Below, one piece after another: positions 52,760-62,211 of a stretch of DNA of 64,000 nucleotides (position 1 is its first letter; each line of letters starts with the position of its first letter). The notes under the pieces are model-generated. The model did not search any database and was not told the DNA's origin. It saw nothing but the letters and a program-made list of their open reading frames with translations. The stretch comes from Acetobacter sicerae (GTDB lineage: Bacteria > Pseudomonadota > Alphaproteobacteria > Acetobacterales > Acetobacteraceae): the NCBI RefSeq assembly GCF_011516765.1, contig NZ_JAAABN010000001.1:62001-126000 (forward strand), in the 5' to 3' direction. The position numbers were made by a program, and so were the translations under genes.

Positions 52760-54472
52760 ATGGCTTCAGCCACACAGACAGCCACCGATCATTTTCGCGG
52801 TGAAGATTTTGCGACGCTGCTCGACGAAACACTCGGGCAGGACAGCGGTTTTGAAGGATCGGTGGTCAAGGGCTGCGTTGTCCGCCTGACCGATGATTTC
52901 GCGATTGTTGACGTTGGCCTGAAGAGCGAGGGCCGCGTCGCCCTGCGCGAATTCGGACCGCCGGGCGCTGCTCCGGAAGTCAAGCCGGGCGATGTCATCG
53001 AGCTCTACATCGAGCGTTACGAAGATCGTGATGGTTCCATCGTTCTGTCGCGCGAGAAGGCTCGCCGCGAGGAAGCATGGACCAATCTGGAGAAGGCTTT
53101 CGAGGCCAACCAGCGCGTCAACGGCACGATCTATGGTCGCGTCAAGGGCGGCTTTACGGTTGATCTCGGCGGCGCCATGGCGTTCCTTCCGGGCAGCCAG
53201 GTCGATATCCGTCCGGTTCGCGATGTAACCCCTCTGATGGGCGTTCCGCAGCCGTTCCAGATCCTGAAGATGGACCGCGCTCGCGGCAACATCGTCGTTT
53301 CGCGTCGTGCGGTTCTTGAAGAGACCCGTGCAGAGCAGCGCAGCGAGCTGATTCAGGGCCTGAAGGAAGGCATGATCCTCGACGGCGTGGTCAAGAACAT
53401 CACCGACTACGGTGCGTTCGTGGATCTCGGCGGCGTCGACGGCCTCCTGCATGTCACCGACATCGCCTGGAAGCGCATCAACCACCCGTCCGAAGCCCTG
53501 CAGATCGGTCAGCCGGTTCGCGTGCAGGTCATCCGCTTCAACCCGGACACGCAGCGTATTTCTCTCGGCATGAAGCAGCTTGAGGCTGATCCGTGGGAGA
53601 ACGTGGCGCTCAAGTATCCGCCGGGCGCACGCTTCACGGGTCGCGTCACGAACATCACCGATTACGGTGCGTTCGTCGAGCTGGAGCCGGGCGTCGAAGG
53701 TCTGGTGCACGTTTCCGAAATGTCCTGGACAAAGAAGAACGTCCATCCGGGCAAGATCGTCGCTACTTCCCAGGAAGTCGACGTCATGGTTCTGGATGTG
53801 GACAGCACGAAGCGTCGCATTTCGCTTGGTCTGAAGCAGGTTCAGCGCAATCCTTGGGAGCAGTTCGCGGAAGAGCACAAGGTTGGCTCTATCGTGGAAG
53901 GCGAGATCCGCAACATCACCGAGTTCGGCCTGTTCATCGGCCTGTCCGCGGACATCGACGGCATGGTTCACATGTCCGACCTGTCCTGGGACGAGTCCGG
54001 CGAAGAAGCCATGAAGAACTACGAGAAGGGGCAGGTCGTTAAAGCCAAGGTCCTCGACGTGGATGTTGAGAAAGAGCGTATCTCCCTTGGCATCAAGCAG
54101 CTTCAGGAAGATCCGGCAGCTGACGTCCTGACGGGCGTTCAGAAGGGTGCGATCGTGACCTGCGTGGTGACGGCGGTTCAGGCCAACGGCATCGAAGTCA
54201 AGGTTGACGACGTTCTGTCCGGCTTCATCCGTCGCACGGAACTGGCTCGTGACAAGGCTGAGCAGCGTCCGGAGCGTTTCGCCGTCGGTGAGCGCGTCGA
54301 TGCGAAGGTTGTCTCGGTTGACCGTGCAGCCCGCAAGCTTGCCCTGACCATCCGTGGTCGCGAGCAGGACGAAGACAAGCAGGCCATCAACGAGTATGGT
54401 TCTTCTGACAGCGGCGCGTCGCTGGGTGATATCCTCAGCGCAGCAATCCGTCGTCGGAGTGCTGACGCCTGA
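52760..54472 (+). CDS. rpsA: 30S ribosomal protein S1
   Basis: A 570-aa mRNA-binding ribosomal protein. Six S1 (OB-fold) domains are visible, for example GSVVKGCVVRLTDDFAIVDVG, VNGTIYGRVKGGFTVDLGGAMAFLPGSQ, DGVVKNITDYGAFVDLGGVDGLLHVTD, GRVTNITDYGAFVELEPGVEGLVHVSE and EGEIRNITEFGLFIGLSADIDGMVHMSD. The sixth (about 455-530) is more diverged. Length matches alphaproteobacterial S1. Codons are strongly biased to GC-ending synonyms, as expected for a highly expressed gene. Confidence 0.98.
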   Translation: MASATQTATDHFRGEDFATLLDETLGQDSGFEGSVVKGCVVRLTDDFAIVDVGLKSEGRVALREFGPPGAAPEVKPGDVIELYIERYEDRDGSIVLSREKARREEAWTNLEKAFEANQRVNGTIYGRVKGGFTVDLGGAMAFLPGSQVDIRPVRDVTPLMGVPQPFQILKMDRARGNIVVSRRAVLEETRAEQRSELIQGLKEGMILDGVVKNITDYGAFVDLGGVDGLLHVTDIAWKRINHPSEALQIGQPVRVQVIRFNPDTQRISLGMKQLEADPWENVALKYPPGARFTGRVTNITDYGAFVELEPGVEGLVHVSEMSWTKKNVHPGKIVATSQEVDVMVLDVDSTKRRISLGLKQVQRNPWEQFAEEHKVGSIVEGEIRNITEFGLFIGLSADIDGMVHMSDLSWDESGEEAMKNYEKGQVVKAKVLDVDVEKERISLGIKQLQEDPAADVLTGVQKGAIVTCVVTAVQANGIEVKVDDVLSGFIRRTELARDKAEQRPERFAVGERVDAKVVSVDRAARKLALTIRGREQDEDKQAINEYGSSDSGASLGDILSAAIRRRSADA

Positions 54473-54497
54473 TTAAGACGTTCTTAGTCTGATTATG

Positions 54498-54532
54498 AAA
54501 AATGGCATCTCCATTGAGATGCCATTTTTTTT
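54498..54532 (+). terminator. rpsA terminator
   Basis: ATGGCATCTC (54502-54511) and GAGATGCCAT (54516-54525) form a 10-bp perfect stem with a 4-nt loop, preceded by A residues and followed by eight T. It lies 25 nt after the rpsA stop. Confidence 0.95.
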
Positions 54533-54666
54533 GTTCATCAGAGGTAAGTGACTGAAGCGGAGGTCTTTTGCCGGACCGGTCTTTGCGGTAAAGTCTCAAA
54601 AAGAATTGATGTTCGATCTGTGTAGTTATTCAGGGAAGGCGAAGACGGAAACGTCGGCGTAGGTCA

Positions 54667-57600
54667 ATGGCAGTCATATACAATACGAACTACACGCATA
54701 ATCCGAACTACTACCTTACACTTGCCTTTGAACGAGCCGCCAAAACGGTGCTTGGTGACAGCAATGTTGTCGTTGCCGATAATATGTCTCTCGCCGATCT
54801 GGCGGCGCAGGGCGAACATGACGTTCTGATCTGTATTGATGGCCAGCGCATCAACATGGAACTGATGCGTCGCGTCAGGCCTGCCTTCAAGACGATGATT
54901 TTCTGGGCGTTCGAAGACCCGTTCATGGTGTCCTTCAACGTCGATAACATCGGTCTCTTTGACTACGTCTTCACGAACGATCCTTCCTGTGTCGAGTTCT
55001 ATCAGGGCAAGGGGCACTATCTGCCTCTGGGAGCCAGTCTTTCACTGCACGAACGCAAGGTGAAGACGGCAGCCGACCTCGATTACGACATCTTCTTTGC
55101 TGGCACGATGTGGCCGAATCGCGTCGAAACGCTTCGTCGCGTCATCACGGCCTTCCCGGACGCCAGAATCAAGCTTGTCTGCCCCGGCAACGAATATCTG
55201 CCGCCTCTGCCTGCGGATCTTGCGGACCTCGCGATCCAGCGCCCCATCAGTCATGAGGCGTTCATCGACTTCGCGAATGCCAGCGCCGTCACGCTGACCA
55301 TGTTCCGTGATTATGCAAGTCACGGCGATGTCGGGCAGGCGACGGCTCCGGGGCCGCGCTTCTATGAGCTCGGACTGGCGGGAACAGCTCAGGTGGTCGA
55401 GGCTGGTGAGCAGCTTGACGAGCGTTACATCCATGAAGTCGCGGGCGCGAGCATGTCGCGCTCGGTCGAGGGTGTGATCGAGCATATCGCTGCACTGCTG
55501 GCCAACAAGTCCCTGCGCCGCAAGCAGGCGGTAGCTGCCCAGAAAGCCGTGCTGGACGCGCATCTGTACGAACATCGTCTTCAGAAGATGATGGAGGTGA
55601 CGGGAGCGGATTTCGGTCGGCATATCGTGCCCAAAGACATATCCGTGCCTGCGCGTCGCGGTCGTCTGCGCGTGCTCATGTGCACTCATTCCACCATTCA
55701 TGAACAGGCGTGGGGTGGCGTTGAGGTCTATCAGCAGACCATTGCTTCCATGCTGCTGCGTGATGTGGAGTTCTTCTACTGGCTGCATCGTGACGGCATG
55801 TGCCGCCTGACGGACGCCAGTGGTCGTGAAATCGAGAGCTTTGATGTGCCGGATACCGGTTGGCTCGACACGATGTGTGACGCTCCGGAAGAGATGGCGT
55901 TCTCAGCCGCGATCAGCCAGTACAATTTCGACATCGTGCACTTCCAGCATCTGGGGCATCACTGCCTCTCCCTGCCGATCATCGCCAAGGCGAATGGTGT
56001 CGGCGTGGTGTTTTCGGCGCATGACTTCTTCCTGCTGTCGTCCCGTTACAACCTGCTGAACCACGAACTTCGCTATTGCGAGGAAGACGTGAAGTGGGTG
56101 CTTGCCGCTGACATCTCCATGAAGCGTTCTGACAATGTCGAGTTCGGCGGTGAGCAGACGCGTCGTGCTTTTGTGTCGAAAATGCTTGAGTCGGTGGATG
56201 TGATTCTGTTCGGGACACGGCATTCACATGACCTGACGCATGAGATTTATCCGCATCTCGAGAAGAAGGTCAGCCTGACGCTGGGAATTCCTTCTCCTGA
56301 GCCGACCTCTCCTATCGTGCCGAAAACCTATAAGCCGCTGAGCGGTCGTCGTCTGGGCGTGGCCGTGATCGGCAACTTCCTGCGCACCAAGGGCGCGGAC
56401 GCGGTCCTCAGCATTATCGAGATGGCCAACTCCGATCTCTTCGAGTTTCATATCTTTGGATATGTCCATCCGGAATACGAAGGCATCCTCAACAACATGC
56501 ACAAAACCAACGTGCATGTTTACGGACGCTATTCCGCAGGTGATGTGGAGGCTCTGAAGGTTGCGGATGTAGCTCTCAACCTGTCCATCTGGCCGGAAAC
56601 CTACTGCATTTCGCTCTCGGAAGCCTGGCAGAGCGGTCTTATCCCGATTGTCACGGATGTCGGCGCTCTTGGTGACCGTGTGGAAGATGGTGTCAACGGG
56701 TTCAAGGTGCCGATCGGCAGCCCGGCCGATGTGTTGCAGCGTCTTGAACTGATCCGCTGCAGCGAGGGTGTCCGCAGGCAGTTGATGGCGAATATCGGTC
56801 CACATCTCTGGACGGATGCCCGCACATACGGAGATGAACTGCTTCAGCTCTATCGTGACGTTGCGCCCCGTCGCGATATGGGGAGCAGCAATGTGCAGTT
56901 CGATGTGGGGCAGGTGCATCTGCTCCCGCACGCCTCATGGAAGAATCAGGCTCCGCCGCGCCACATCTTTGATCCTCCGACAACGCGTGACCTGTCCATC
57001 GAACTGCCGGAAACAGTTACGGACTGGTATTCGATTCAGGGGGCCGAATATTACATCGACGATGTCTGCCGCCACGTTTTCGCGGAATACGAGGACGAAG
57101 ATTTTGTCGCGGCCAACGAGTTCCATATCCGCGGCTGGTATGTGGTTCCGGGCGTTTCCGGTTCCGGACACCTCTATACGGTTCTCATGGGCGAGGAAGA
57201 CATTCCTCCGATCTTCATTCCGACAACCCGTGAAGTGCGTTCGGATGTCACCGGCCTGTTCCCCGGTGCGCCGCGTCGTTCGGGCTTTTCTGCCCAGGTT
57301 GCGTTGCGCGGTAAGTGGTGTGAAGGCGTATTCCGCATCGGCCTCGTCAATATCGTGCATGGCAAGGGCGCGTTCCAGCTGACATCCGTGCAGATCGAGG
57401 TCGAGGGTGGTCGCATTGTCGGCATTGCGCGTCTTCCTCCCTCCAATGGTCAGATCCTGCGTGATTTCGAGCGCGTCTCGGAAAGCGATGGTGTGCTGAG
57501 AGGCGTCAAGCTCTGTGCGCTCGGCAGCACGATCGGCCAGCAATACAAAGGCGAACTGCAATATTACATTGACCACTTCAGCGGTCTGATCGAAGACGGC

Positions 57601-58020
57601 GGCCACCATGAAAGGGATGAGCCGGAAAGCGATCTGATCATTCGTGGCTGGGCGTTCCTGCGTGGTCTTTCACGGGCAGGGCAGGTTTATGTCGTGCTGG
57701 TGAATGAGGAGACGGGAGCGCCGATCTTCATGGCCACATCGCGCCTGATCCGTCAGGACGTGCAGACCATCTTCCACGATGCGCCGCTCTGCGTCGGCTT
57801 TGTCGGCAACCTGAGTCTGAAAAAAGGCTTCAACGAAACATTGAACGGCTGGCATCGCATCGGCCTGCTGAATGTGGTCGGTGACGAAGTTGGCTTCCAG
57901 ACAACGGGTATCCGCATACTGTGTGAGGACAATCAGATCCGGGCCGTAGAGGAAGCGGCCGCTGTCAAAACCGTTGTCGATTACTGTGCTGAAACTGTGC
58001 GTGACCTTGTCGAGCACTGA
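54667..58020 (+). CDS. Bifunctional glycosyltransferase with duplicated C-terminal domain
   Basis: A 1117-aa predicted cytoplasmic enzyme. Residues 1-310 form a CgeB/DUF3880-type glycosyltransferase (WAFEDPFMVSFNVDNIGLFDYVFTND, GPRFYELGLAGTAQVVEAG). Residues about 335-735 form a GT4-type glycosyltransferase (HEQAWGGVEVYQQTIASML, FDIVHFQHLGHHCLSLPIIAKANG, IWPETYCISLSEAWQSGLIPIVTDVGALGD). Residues about 793-915 and 965-1090 are two similar copies of a domain I do not recognise, each starting YYID, with F/L-IRGW and RIGLLNV-like strands. It is likely cytosolic and acts on a surface glycan or glycoprotein. It begins a row of three glycosyltransferase genes. Confidence 0.85.
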   Translation: MAVIYNTNYTHNPNYYLTLAFERAAKTVLGDSNVVVADNMSLADLAAQGEHDVLICIDGQRINMELMRRVRPAFKTMIFWAFEDPFMVSFNVDNIGLFDYVFTNDPSCVEFYQGKGHYLPLGASLSLHERKVKTAADLDYDIFFAGTMWPNRVETLRRVITAFPDARIKLVCPGNEYLPPLPADLADLAIQRPISHEAFIDFANASAVTLTMFRDYASHGDVGQATAPGPRFYELGLAGTAQVVEAGEQLDERYIHEVAGASMSRSVEGVIEHIAALLANKSLRRKQAVAAQKAVLDAHLYEHRLQKMMEVTGADFGRHIVPKDISVPARRGRLRVLMCTHSTIHEQAWGGVEVYQQTIASMLLRDVEFFYWLHRDGMCRLTDASGREIESFDVPDTGWLDTMCDAPEEMAFSAAISQYNFDIVHFQHLGHHCLSLPIIAKANGVGVVFSAHDFFLLSSRYNLLNHELRYCEEDVKWVLAADISMKRSDNVEFGGEQTRRAFVSKMLESVDVILFGTRHSHDLTHEIYPHLEKKVSLTLGIPSPEPTSPIVPKTYKPLSGRRLGVAVIGNFLRTKGADAVLSIIEMANSDLFEFHIFGYVHPEYEGILNNMHKTNVHVYGRYSAGDVEALKVADVALNLSIWPETYCISLSEAWQSGLIPIVTDVGALGDRVEDGVNGFKVPIGSPADVLQRLELIRCSEGVRRQLMANIGPHLWTDARTYGDELLQLYRDVAPRRDMGSSNVQFDVGQVHLLPHASWKNQAPPRHIFDPPTTRDLSIELPETVTDWYSIQGAEYYIDDVCRHVFAEYEDEDFVAANEFHIRGWYVVPGVSGSGHLYTVLMGEEDIPPIFIPTTREVRSDVTGLFPGAPRRSGFSAQVALRGKWCEGVFRIGLVNIVHGKGAFQLTSVQIEVEGGRIVGIARLPPSNGQILRDFERVSESDGVLRGVKLCALGSTIGQQYKGELQYYIDHFSGLIEDGGHHERDEPESDLIIRGWAFLRGLSRAGQVYVVLVNEETGAPIFMATSRLIRQDVQTIFHDAPLCVGFVGNLSLKKGFNETLNGWHRIGLLNVVGDEVGFQTTGIRILCEDNQIRAVEEAAAVKTVVDYCAETVRDLVEH

Positions 58021-58046
58021 GCAGAAGTCAGGATAAGCGCCAGCGT

Positions 58047-61046
58047 ATGCAGCGCGATGATGTGACATTCAGTGGGCCTGCCGTTTTTGAATGGCAGGGG
58101 GGCGGGGCGGCACGGATTCCCGTGTGGCTTCGTTTCGACGAACCTTGGTATGTCGGGACTTACCCTGATGTGAAGCGTGACCTTGCTGCCGGTATCGGTG
58201 CGAACGCGCTTGGTCATTATCGGGCTGTCGGGCAGGGCAGGGGTTACGCTCCCAACCGATGGTTTGACGAAGGCTGGTACCGTGCCGCCCATGGGGATGC
58301 TGCGGCTGCCATCGCAGAGGGCAGGGTCAGATCCGGTTTTCAGCATTATGTGGAGCAGGGTTATCGCAGCCACGCCCCGCACTGGCTGTTTTCCGAGTCA
58401 TTTTATCGCACTCATGAGCCGGACCTGACCGGAGCGGTTCTCAGGACTGCCGGATTTGCCAATGGATATGACCATTATCTCTCCGAGGGAGATGGTGGTT
58501 TTCGTTCTGGCAGTCTGTTCTTTGATCCCGCCGTGTTCGGTGACTTTGTGGCCCGGCAGGGTGGAGCAGATTTCGCCGCGTTCAGATGGTTCATTGATAA
58601 TCAGAACGGCGATGCGGACCGTTTCCGGGCATCGTGGTATTTCGATCCTGTCTGGTATCTTGACCGTTACCCCGACGTCAGAGCGCGGATTGAGGATGGG
58701 TCGTTTTCCTGCGCCCTGCATCATTATCTGATAGAAGGAGAGGCTGTCGGTTATTCTCCGCAGGCCGCGTTCTCCGAAGAGTTTTACCGGGAGCGTTATC
58801 CTGATGTAGGCGCGTGTGTCGCAGCCGGGCAGTTCCGTTCCGGTTATGACCATTTTCTGGCGGCCGGCGCATTTGAGGGTCGTCAGCCTTCCCCCGAAAT
58901 TGCTCTCGTGGATTATGCGGCCAGACCGATGGTGCGAGCCGATGTCGGGAGCGGCATTTTCCGCGATCCTTTCGCGCACTGGGTGGCGGCTCAGGAGCGC
59001 CATGAGGTCGGGAGCGACGACGGGGCTCTGGATGAAGCCCATTCCAAGATGATGTTCTGCCGGGAGGCCTCCGGTCTTCTCGTGGAAGCAGGCCGCCGGA
59101 AGCTGGACTTTTCCTACAGCGGCGTTCCCACAGTCAGCGTCATCATGGTGTTGTACAACCAGTTTCCGCTGACCCTGATGGCGCTGGCTTCGCTGCGTGA
59201 CTGTTTCCCCGGCGCGCTGGAACTCATCATCATCGATTCAGGTTCGCGCGATGAAACCCGGCGACTGGAAGATTACGTTTCGGGCGCCGTGATCCGGCAT
59301 CTCGATCACAATGCCAGCTTCCTGCTGTCCTGTAACATGGCGCTCGGGATGGTTTCAGCCGACGCCGTTCTTTACCTGAACAACGATGTAAAGCTGGCGC
59401 CCGGAGCCGTTCAGAACGCGCTGGATCGTCTCAGGTCTGACCCGAAGATTGGCGCGGTCGGCGGCAAGATCATCAGGACGAACGGATGTCTGCAGGAAGC
59501 CGGGTCGATCATCTGGCGGGACGGCAGCGCTTACGGCTATCTGCGTGACGCCGATCCCAACTGTCCGGAAGCCAATTTCGTCCGGGATGTGGATTACTGC
59601 TCCGGTGCGTTCCTGTTGGTTTCGACTGCTCTTGCAAAGGCGCTTGGCGGCTTTGATGAAGCCTATGCGCCGGCCTATTTCGAAGAGTCCGACTTCTGTG
59701 TGCGCATCATCCAGAACGGATATCGCGTGGTCTATGACCCGTTTGTCGTGATCGAGCATCTTGAATTCGGTTCTTCCTGCTCGAACAGCTCGCAGGCGCT
59801 GATGCAGCGGAACCGCCGTATCTTCGCCTCCAAACAGGCCGAGTTCCTTCGCGGGCAGTATCCTGCGCACTCGGGGAACGCCATTCTCGCCCGGTCGCGT
59901 CCAACAAACGGACTGCGCATCCTGTTTATCGAAGATCGCATTCCCTTGCGGAGCCTTGGCTCCGGCTATGTGCGGTCGAACGACATCGTACGCAGCATGG
60001 CGAGACAGGGCTGTGCAGTGACCGTGTTTCCGGTCGATGCACATTACCACTCGCTCGGCCGTGTCTATGGTGATTTTCCCGATACGGTCGAAGTGCTCTT
60101 TGATCGCTCAGCCGAGGATCTGGACAGATTTCTGGAAAAGCGGGCAGGGGCCTTTGATCTGGTGTGGATCGGGCGCACGCATAATCTGGCGAGACTGCTG
60201 CCGGTTCTGCACAAGAACAGCCGTTACCTGCCGGGAACCGAGTTCATTCTCGATACGGAAGCCGTCATCAGCCCCCGTCTGCTTCTCAGGGATGAAGTGC
60301 TGGGACTGACTGAACAGGCTACTCCGAAAAATCTCGACGTGGCGCTACGGGAGGAATTCGAGTGCGCCTATTTCTGTCAGAAGGTCGTGGCGGTCACTGA
60401 CAGGGAATCTGAATTTATCCGGCGCGCCGGGCATCAGAATGTGGTGGTGCTCGGCCATTCGCTGCAAACGCGTTCGACCGGAAAGAGCTTTTCCGAGAGA
60501 AAGGGCCTGCTGTTCGTGGGGGCGATTGTGGATGCAGAATCTCCCAATCTTGACTCGCTGATCTGGTTTGGCCGCGAAGTCATGCCCAGGGTGCGGGCGG
60601 AACTTGGAAGTGAAGTCAGACTGACCGTGGTCGGCTCGCGCTCGCGCAAGGTCGATCTGTCATGTCTGAATGAGTTCGAAGGGCTGGATATTGTCGGGGA
60701 AGTTGAAGATCTGGAGCCGTTCTATGACACGAGCCGGGTGTTCGTTGCGCCGACCCGCTTTGCAGGGGGTATCCCTTACAAGATTCACGAGAGTGCCTCC
60801 TTCGGCCTGCCGGTTGTGGCCAGCGACCTGCTGATCGCCCAACTGGGCTGGACGGATGGAGAGGATATTGTGTCCGGTGGGGCTCCCGACGCGGGAGTGT
60901 TCGCTGACGCAATTATCCGGCTTTACCGTGATGAAACATTCTGGAGCCACATCCGTGAGGGCGCTCTGAAGCGCCTTGCGGAAGACTGTGCTCCGGACCG
61001 GTTTGACGCTGCGGTGGCGGCTGTGCTGGAAGACGCACGCCAATGA
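58047..61046 (+). CDS. Multi-domain glycosyltransferase (repeat region + GT2 + GT4)
   Basis: A 999-aa protein. Residues 28-285 contain about six tandem copies, about 42 aa each, of a F-x-x-x-WY-x-x-x-YPDV ... HY-x-x-x-G-x-x-x-GR type repeat; the clearest are at 30-70, 200-240 and 242-283, while the fourth is degenerate. A GT2 domain follows (361-620: VSVIMVLYNQFPLTLMALAS, IIDSGSRDET, LYLNNDV, YFEESDFCVRII). A GT4-like domain comes next (from about 630: ILFIEDRIPLRSLGSGYVRS, then ERKGLLFVGAIVDAESPNLDSL and FAGGIPYKIHESASFGLPVV). It is 26 nt from the upstream glycosyltransferase gene and presumably acts in the same pathway. Confidence 0.86.
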   Translation: MQRDDVTFSGPAVFEWQGGGAARIPVWLRFDEPWYVGTYPDVKRDLAAGIGANALGHYRAVGQGRGYAPNRWFDEGWYRAAHGDAAAAIAEGRVRSGFQHYVEQGYRSHAPHWLFSESFYRTHEPDLTGAVLRTAGFANGYDHYLSEGDGGFRSGSLFFDPAVFGDFVARQGGADFAAFRWFIDNQNGDADRFRASWYFDPVWYLDRYPDVRARIEDGSFSCALHHYLIEGEAVGYSPQAAFSEEFYRERYPDVGACVAAGQFRSGYDHFLAAGAFEGRQPSPEIALVDYAARPMVRADVGSGIFRDPFAHWVAAQERHEVGSDDGALDEAHSKMMFCREASGLLVEAGRRKLDFSYSGVPTVSVIMVLYNQFPLTLMALASLRDCFPGALELIIIDSGSRDETRRLEDYVSGAVIRHLDHNASFLLSCNMALGMVSADAVLYLNNDVKLAPGAVQNALDRLRSDPKIGAVGGKIIRTNGCLQEAGSIIWRDGSAYGYLRDADPNCPEANFVRDVDYCSGAFLLVSTALAKALGGFDEAYAPAYFEESDFCVRIIQNGYRVVYDPFVVIEHLEFGSSCSNSSQALMQRNRRIFASKQAEFLRGQYPAHSGNAILARSRPTNGLRILFIEDRIPLRSLGSGYVRSNDIVRSMARQGCAVTVFPVDAHYHSLGRVYGDFPDTVEVLFDRSAEDLDRFLEKRAGAFDLVWIGRTHNLARLLPVLHKNSRYLPGTEFILDTEAVISPRLLLRDEVLGLTEQATPKNLDVALREEFECAYFCQKVVAVTDRESEFIRRAGHQNVVVLGHSLQTRSTGKSFSERKGLLFVGAIVDAESPNLDSLIWFGREVMPRVRAELGSEVRLTVVGSRSRKVDLSCLNEFEGLDIVGEVEDLEPFYDTSRVFVAPTRFAGGIPYKIHESASFGLPVVASDLLIAQLGWTDGEDIVSGGAPDAGVFADAIIRLYRDETFWSHIREGALKRLAEDCAPDRFDAAVAAVLEDARQ

Positions 61047-61103
61047 AAACGCGACGTTACGAACGAGATGAACTAAGACCCCGATAAGGACTGGAGAGAC
61101 GTG

Positions 61104-62093
61104 ATGGCAAAGACAGGCGAATATTCCGGGCGGGTTCTGATCTGCAGTGGCGGACGCTTTGAATCGCAGGCCAATGCTCAGATTCGTGAATCGATCATGG
61201 AGGGCTGGGCGGAATGCTTTGGTGAGGAAAACGTCACGGCGGCGAACATCAGCGGTGCGGCGGCGGCGATTCGTTTTCTCAAGCCGACGATCGTGTTCGG
61301 TATCGGTTCGTATCTGCCGGAAAGCACCTACTTTGGTGAAGTGAACCGGGAGGCCAAGAAGATCGGTGCTGCGACCGTTTTCTGGGCGACCGAAGATCCC
61401 TATGAGCAGGATGCGAACTACCGCATCGGTCAGGACTTTGACGCGGTTTTCTCCTGTGAGCGCTGGGGTTCGAACTTCTACACCCGGGACAATGTCTGGC
61501 ATCTGCCGCTCGCGGCCTGCCCGAAGCTGCATTATCGCCCGATTGATGAGTCTGTTGAACGGAACATCGACGTGCTGTTCTGCGGCGTGGCTTTCACAAA
61601 CCGTAAGGACATTGTCCGGGGTCTGCTGCCGACCCTGCGCAATCTGAACATCAAGATCATCGGTCCGGGTTGGGGCGAACTCGGGATCGGCTTCTCGGAT
61701 GCGCGTCTGGAAAAAGAGCAGCTTGTGCAGTTCTATCAGCGTTCCAAGCTGGTCCTGAACCTTGGCCGCAGCCTGAGCTTCGAGAACAAGCGTTTCCTGA
61801 TTTCCCCATCGACCCCGGGTCCGCGCACCTATGAAGCCGCTGCGGCTGGTGCGTTGCAGGTGTTTCACGAAGATACCTACGAAATCCGGCGCTATTACAC
61901 GAAGGAGGAAATTCCTTCCTTCTCGAACCGCAAGCAGTTCGAGGAGCTGGTCGATACGTACATCGACAACGGCGCTCTCCGTATTGAAACGGCGAAGAAA
62001 GCGCAGGCCCGGACGATGGCGGACCATACCTATGGCCACCGTATCCGTCAGGCTCTGGGTATTCTGAAGGAAAACGGCATCCTCAATAGCTGA
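61104..62093 (+). CDS. CgeB-like glycosyltransferase
   Basis: A 329-aa single-domain enzyme of the CgeB family. Marks are FWATEDPYEQDANYRIGQDFDAVFSCERWGSNFY, DVLFCGVAFTNRKDIVRGLLPTL, LVLNLGRSLSFENKRFLISPSTPGPRTYEAAAAGALQVFHEDTYEIRRYY. The first 110 residues resemble the N-terminal part of the 1117-aa protein, so the two share ancestry. ATG 61104 has GGAG 7 nt upstream; GTG 61101 is in frame but worse placed. It is followed by a terminator, closing the three-gene glycosyltransferase unit. Confidence 0.84.
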   Translation: MAKTGEYSGRVLICSGGRFESQANAQIRESIMEGWAECFGEENVTAANISGAAAAIRFLKPTIVFGIGSYLPESTYFGEVNREAKKIGAATVFWATEDPYEQDANYRIGQDFDAVFSCERWGSNFYTRDNVWHLPLAACPKLHYRPIDESVERNIDVLFCGVAFTNRKDIVRGLLPTLRNLNIKIIGPGWGELGIGFSDARLEKEQLVQFYQRSKLVLNLGRSLSFENKRFLISPSTPGPRTYEAAAAGALQVFHEDTYEIRRYYTKEEIPSFSNRKQFEELVDTYIDNGALRIETAKKAQARTMADHTYGHRIRQALGILKENGILNS

Positions 62094-62106
62094 TGCTGTC
62101 GGTTAA

Positions 62107-62144
62107 GGCAGGGGCATGTCGCATGACCGGCTCCTGCCATTTTT
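62107..62144 (+). terminator. Terminator after the glycosyltransferase genes
   Basis: GGCAGGGGC (62107-62115) pairs with GCTCCTGCC (62130-62138) with one G-U pair and is followed by ATTTTTG. It lies 14 nt after the stop and before lysA. Confidence 0.7.
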
Positions 62145-62211
62145 GTGACGTAGGGAACCTTTGCAAATTCAGCCGATTGGCAAGTTCCGACTGAGCCGGT
62201 AACGTGACACT

